From: an uncultured Verrucomicrobiota bacterium
GTDB taxonomy: Bacteria > Verrucomicrobiota > Kiritimatiellia > RFP12 > UBA1067
Reading direction: 5' to 3'
Length of the DNA: 6,961 nucleotides
Assembly: GCA_946615875.1 (NCBI GenBank)
Contig: CAMOIK010000106.1
Span: 1-6,961, forward strand
Below, in pieces: positions 5,756 to 6,961 of this stretch. The notes under the pieces are model-generated. The model saw nothing but the letters and a program-made list of their open reading frames with translations. It did not search any database and was not told the DNA's origin. Position numbers and translations under genes: made by a program. The first letter of the stretch is position 1. Each line of letters begins with the position of its first letter.

Positions 5756-6925
5756 TTACTGCCACTTGGCGTCCTGGCCCTTGATGCGGCGGTAGGCCTT
5801 GAGGTATGCGCTCTTGCAGTCCTCGAGGGCCACGCGCACGCGGCGCGAATAGCCGGGGCAGCCGTCGCCCTTGACGGAGCCGGAGCAGTAGAACGCCTTG
5901 TTGGGGCCGATGAGACAGTTGCGCAGCTTGTAGATTTCCTGGTCGCCTCCATCGACCTGGAGTATCAGTTCCTTGGCCTGTGCGACATAGTCCTTGCCGT
6001 GGAGGAGCAGGTAGGCGAAGGACTCCGTTAGCGAATCGACGGCCTTCCTGGCGTTTGGCGCCAGGTTCTGGCCATGCTGCTTGAAATACGCCTCGTCGCT
6101 TTTCAGCGCCTGGAAGGCGGCGTTCCACTTGGTGGTGAATTCATTGAGGTAGTCCTTGTGCGCCTGGACGGCGACGCTGCGCAGCGTGTAGAGATAGCTG
6201 TCGATCGTGCGCAGGTCGCGGTCGAAGAACGCCTCTTTCCGGCAGTCGGCGTTCGCGAACCTGTCGAGCCCGGCGATGCGCAGCCACGTGGTGCCGCTGG
6301 ACATGGAGGGCGGCGCGCTTTCGACGTTCCGCATGAACTTTCCGAACGCCGCGTCGAACTCGGCGAGCGTGCCGGAATGCTTCCACGTATCGAGGCGCTC
6401 TACGATCGTCTGCCATTTGGCGTAGCGCTGCGGCAGCTGCATCGTGTATGCGTAATCGACGAGCTCCATTAGTTTCCAGCGCGAGTTCTTGTCGAGCCTG
6501 TCCAGCATGATCGTCAGCGTGTCGAGCGCCCTCGCGCCCTTGGCCGCGGCGTCGTCGCCGGTCTTGGAGAAATTCGCCATTCCAGAAGGCGGGGTGTCGA
6601 TGCGCTTCTTGTTCTTGACGAGCGGAGTCTGGATGGCGGCCATCAGCGCTTCCAATGTGGCGACGCTGCGCGCCGTGGAGAACACCTTTTCGTCGCCGGC
6701 CTTCTCGATGGCCTTGTCGAGCGCGGCCATCCTTGCCATCAGGGCCTTGAACTCGGCCGCGTCCTCGCCTTTCAGGGTCATTCCCCGCCCCCACGTGACG
6801 GCGTCGTGCTCCTTCAGCTCTTCTGGCGACATCCCGTTGAACACGGTGTCCTGCGCGGACGCGCACGCCGCCGCCAGCGAAAGCGCAAGCGCTGCGAACG
6901 ATGATCTGCGGATTGCAAATTCCAT
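5756..6925 (-). CDS. Secreted protein of unknown function, helical with a cysteine-containing C-terminus
   Basis: I do not recognise a family for this 389-residue protein. It begins with a clear Sec signal peptide: basic IRR, a hydrophobic stretch (about 9-20), and a signal peptidase I site after ASA (22-24), leaving a mature protein from Gln25. Cys21 does not sit in a good lipobox (AAAC), so a lipoprotein is less likely. Residues about 55-330 appear mostly alpha-helical and rich in Ala, Lys, Leu and Asp, with no catalytic motif I can identify. The mature part has five cysteines (228, 337, 347, 356, 370). Four are clustered in the last ~55 residues, in a Gly/Cys-rich segment including CLIGPNKAFYCSGS and GDGCPGYSRR, suggesting disulfides or metal binding in the periplasm. 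A strong AGGAGG (6930-6935) precedes the ATG by 4 nt. It is probably the first gene of the operon containing the TMEM43-family protein and the ABC exporter. A periplasmic partner for one of those is possible but unproven. Confidence 0.87.
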   Translation of the reverse strand: MEFAIRRSSFAALALSLAAACASAQDTVFNGMSPEELKEHDAVTWGRGMTLKGEDAAEFKALMARMAALDKAIEKAGDEKVFSTARSVATLEALMAAIQTPLVKNKKRIDTPPSGMANFSKTGDDAAAKGARALDTLTIMLDRLDKNSRWKLMELVDYAYTMQLPQRYAKWQTIVERLDTWKHSGTLAEFDAAFGKFMRNVESAPPSMSSGTTWLRIAGLDRFANADCRKEAFFDRDLRTIDSYLYTLRSVAVQAHKDYLNEFTTKWNAAFQALKSDEAYFKQHGQNLAPNARKAVDSLTESFAYLLLHGKDYVAQAKELILQVDGGDQEIYKLRNCLIGPNKAFYCSGSVKGDGCPGYSRRVRVALEDCKSAYLKAYRRIKGQDAKWQ

Positions 6926-6961
6926 GGCTCCTCCTGCGACTTAGAATCTCGGTTCGTATTC

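Noticed and set aside
6926..6961. Promoter of the minus-strand operon
   Set aside because: Only 36 nt upstream of the first gene are in the window. The AGGAGG ribosome site is visible, but no promoter element can be supported.
1669..6961. Defence island, mobile element or CRISPR system
   Set aside because: No transposase, integrase, nuclease, toxin-antitoxin pair, spaced repeats or terminal inverted repeats were found; all complete genes have ordinary metabolic, transport or envelope signatures or are a single unknown secreted protein.

Overview
The window is high-GC DNA with strongly GC-biased third codon positions. It carries the end of one gene and a complete GH20 glycosidase gene on the + strand, facing a tightly packed block of four genes on the - strand. 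No tRNA, rRNA, CRISPR array, transposase or integrase was seen. The mix of gene types suggests a Gram-negative heterotroph. My best guess is a member of the Verrucomicrobiota/Kiritimatiellota/Lentisphaerota group, based on an intracellular GH20 of the type lacking an accessory domain, a bacterial TMEM43 homologue, and an MsbA-like exporter with an enlarged first outer loop. No taxonomic marker gene is present, so this is only an inference.

Layout. Positions 1-185 hold the C-terminal 60 residues of an unidentified + strand protein. Positions 186-286 are a gap with a 14-bp tandem repeat and a strong hairpin. A GH20 beta-N-acetylhexosaminidase-type gene runs from 287 to 1615. It converges, with only 18 bp between stop codons, on the last gene of the - strand block. 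Read in the direction of transcription, that block is: a secreted protein of unknown function (6925-5756), a TMEM43-family membrane protein (5712-4522), an MsbA-type ABC exporter (4466-2520) and an EamA/DMT-family transporter (2494-1634). The gaps are 43, 55 and 25 nt, so co-transcription from a promoter upstream of 6925 is likely. That promoter is mostly outside the window.

Function. GH20 enzymes release terminal N-acetylhexosamine. With no signal peptide, this one probably works in the cytoplasm on imported oligosaccharides. The - strand block looks like a cell-envelope unit, with one exported soluble protein and three inner-membrane proteins. How they act together cannot be read from the sequence. 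The most interesting point is the pairing of a TMEM43 homologue, poorly understood in bacteria, with an unrecognised secreted cysteine-containing protein immediately upstream. The rest is conventional; I see no defence system, mobile element or clearly novel enzymatic system.
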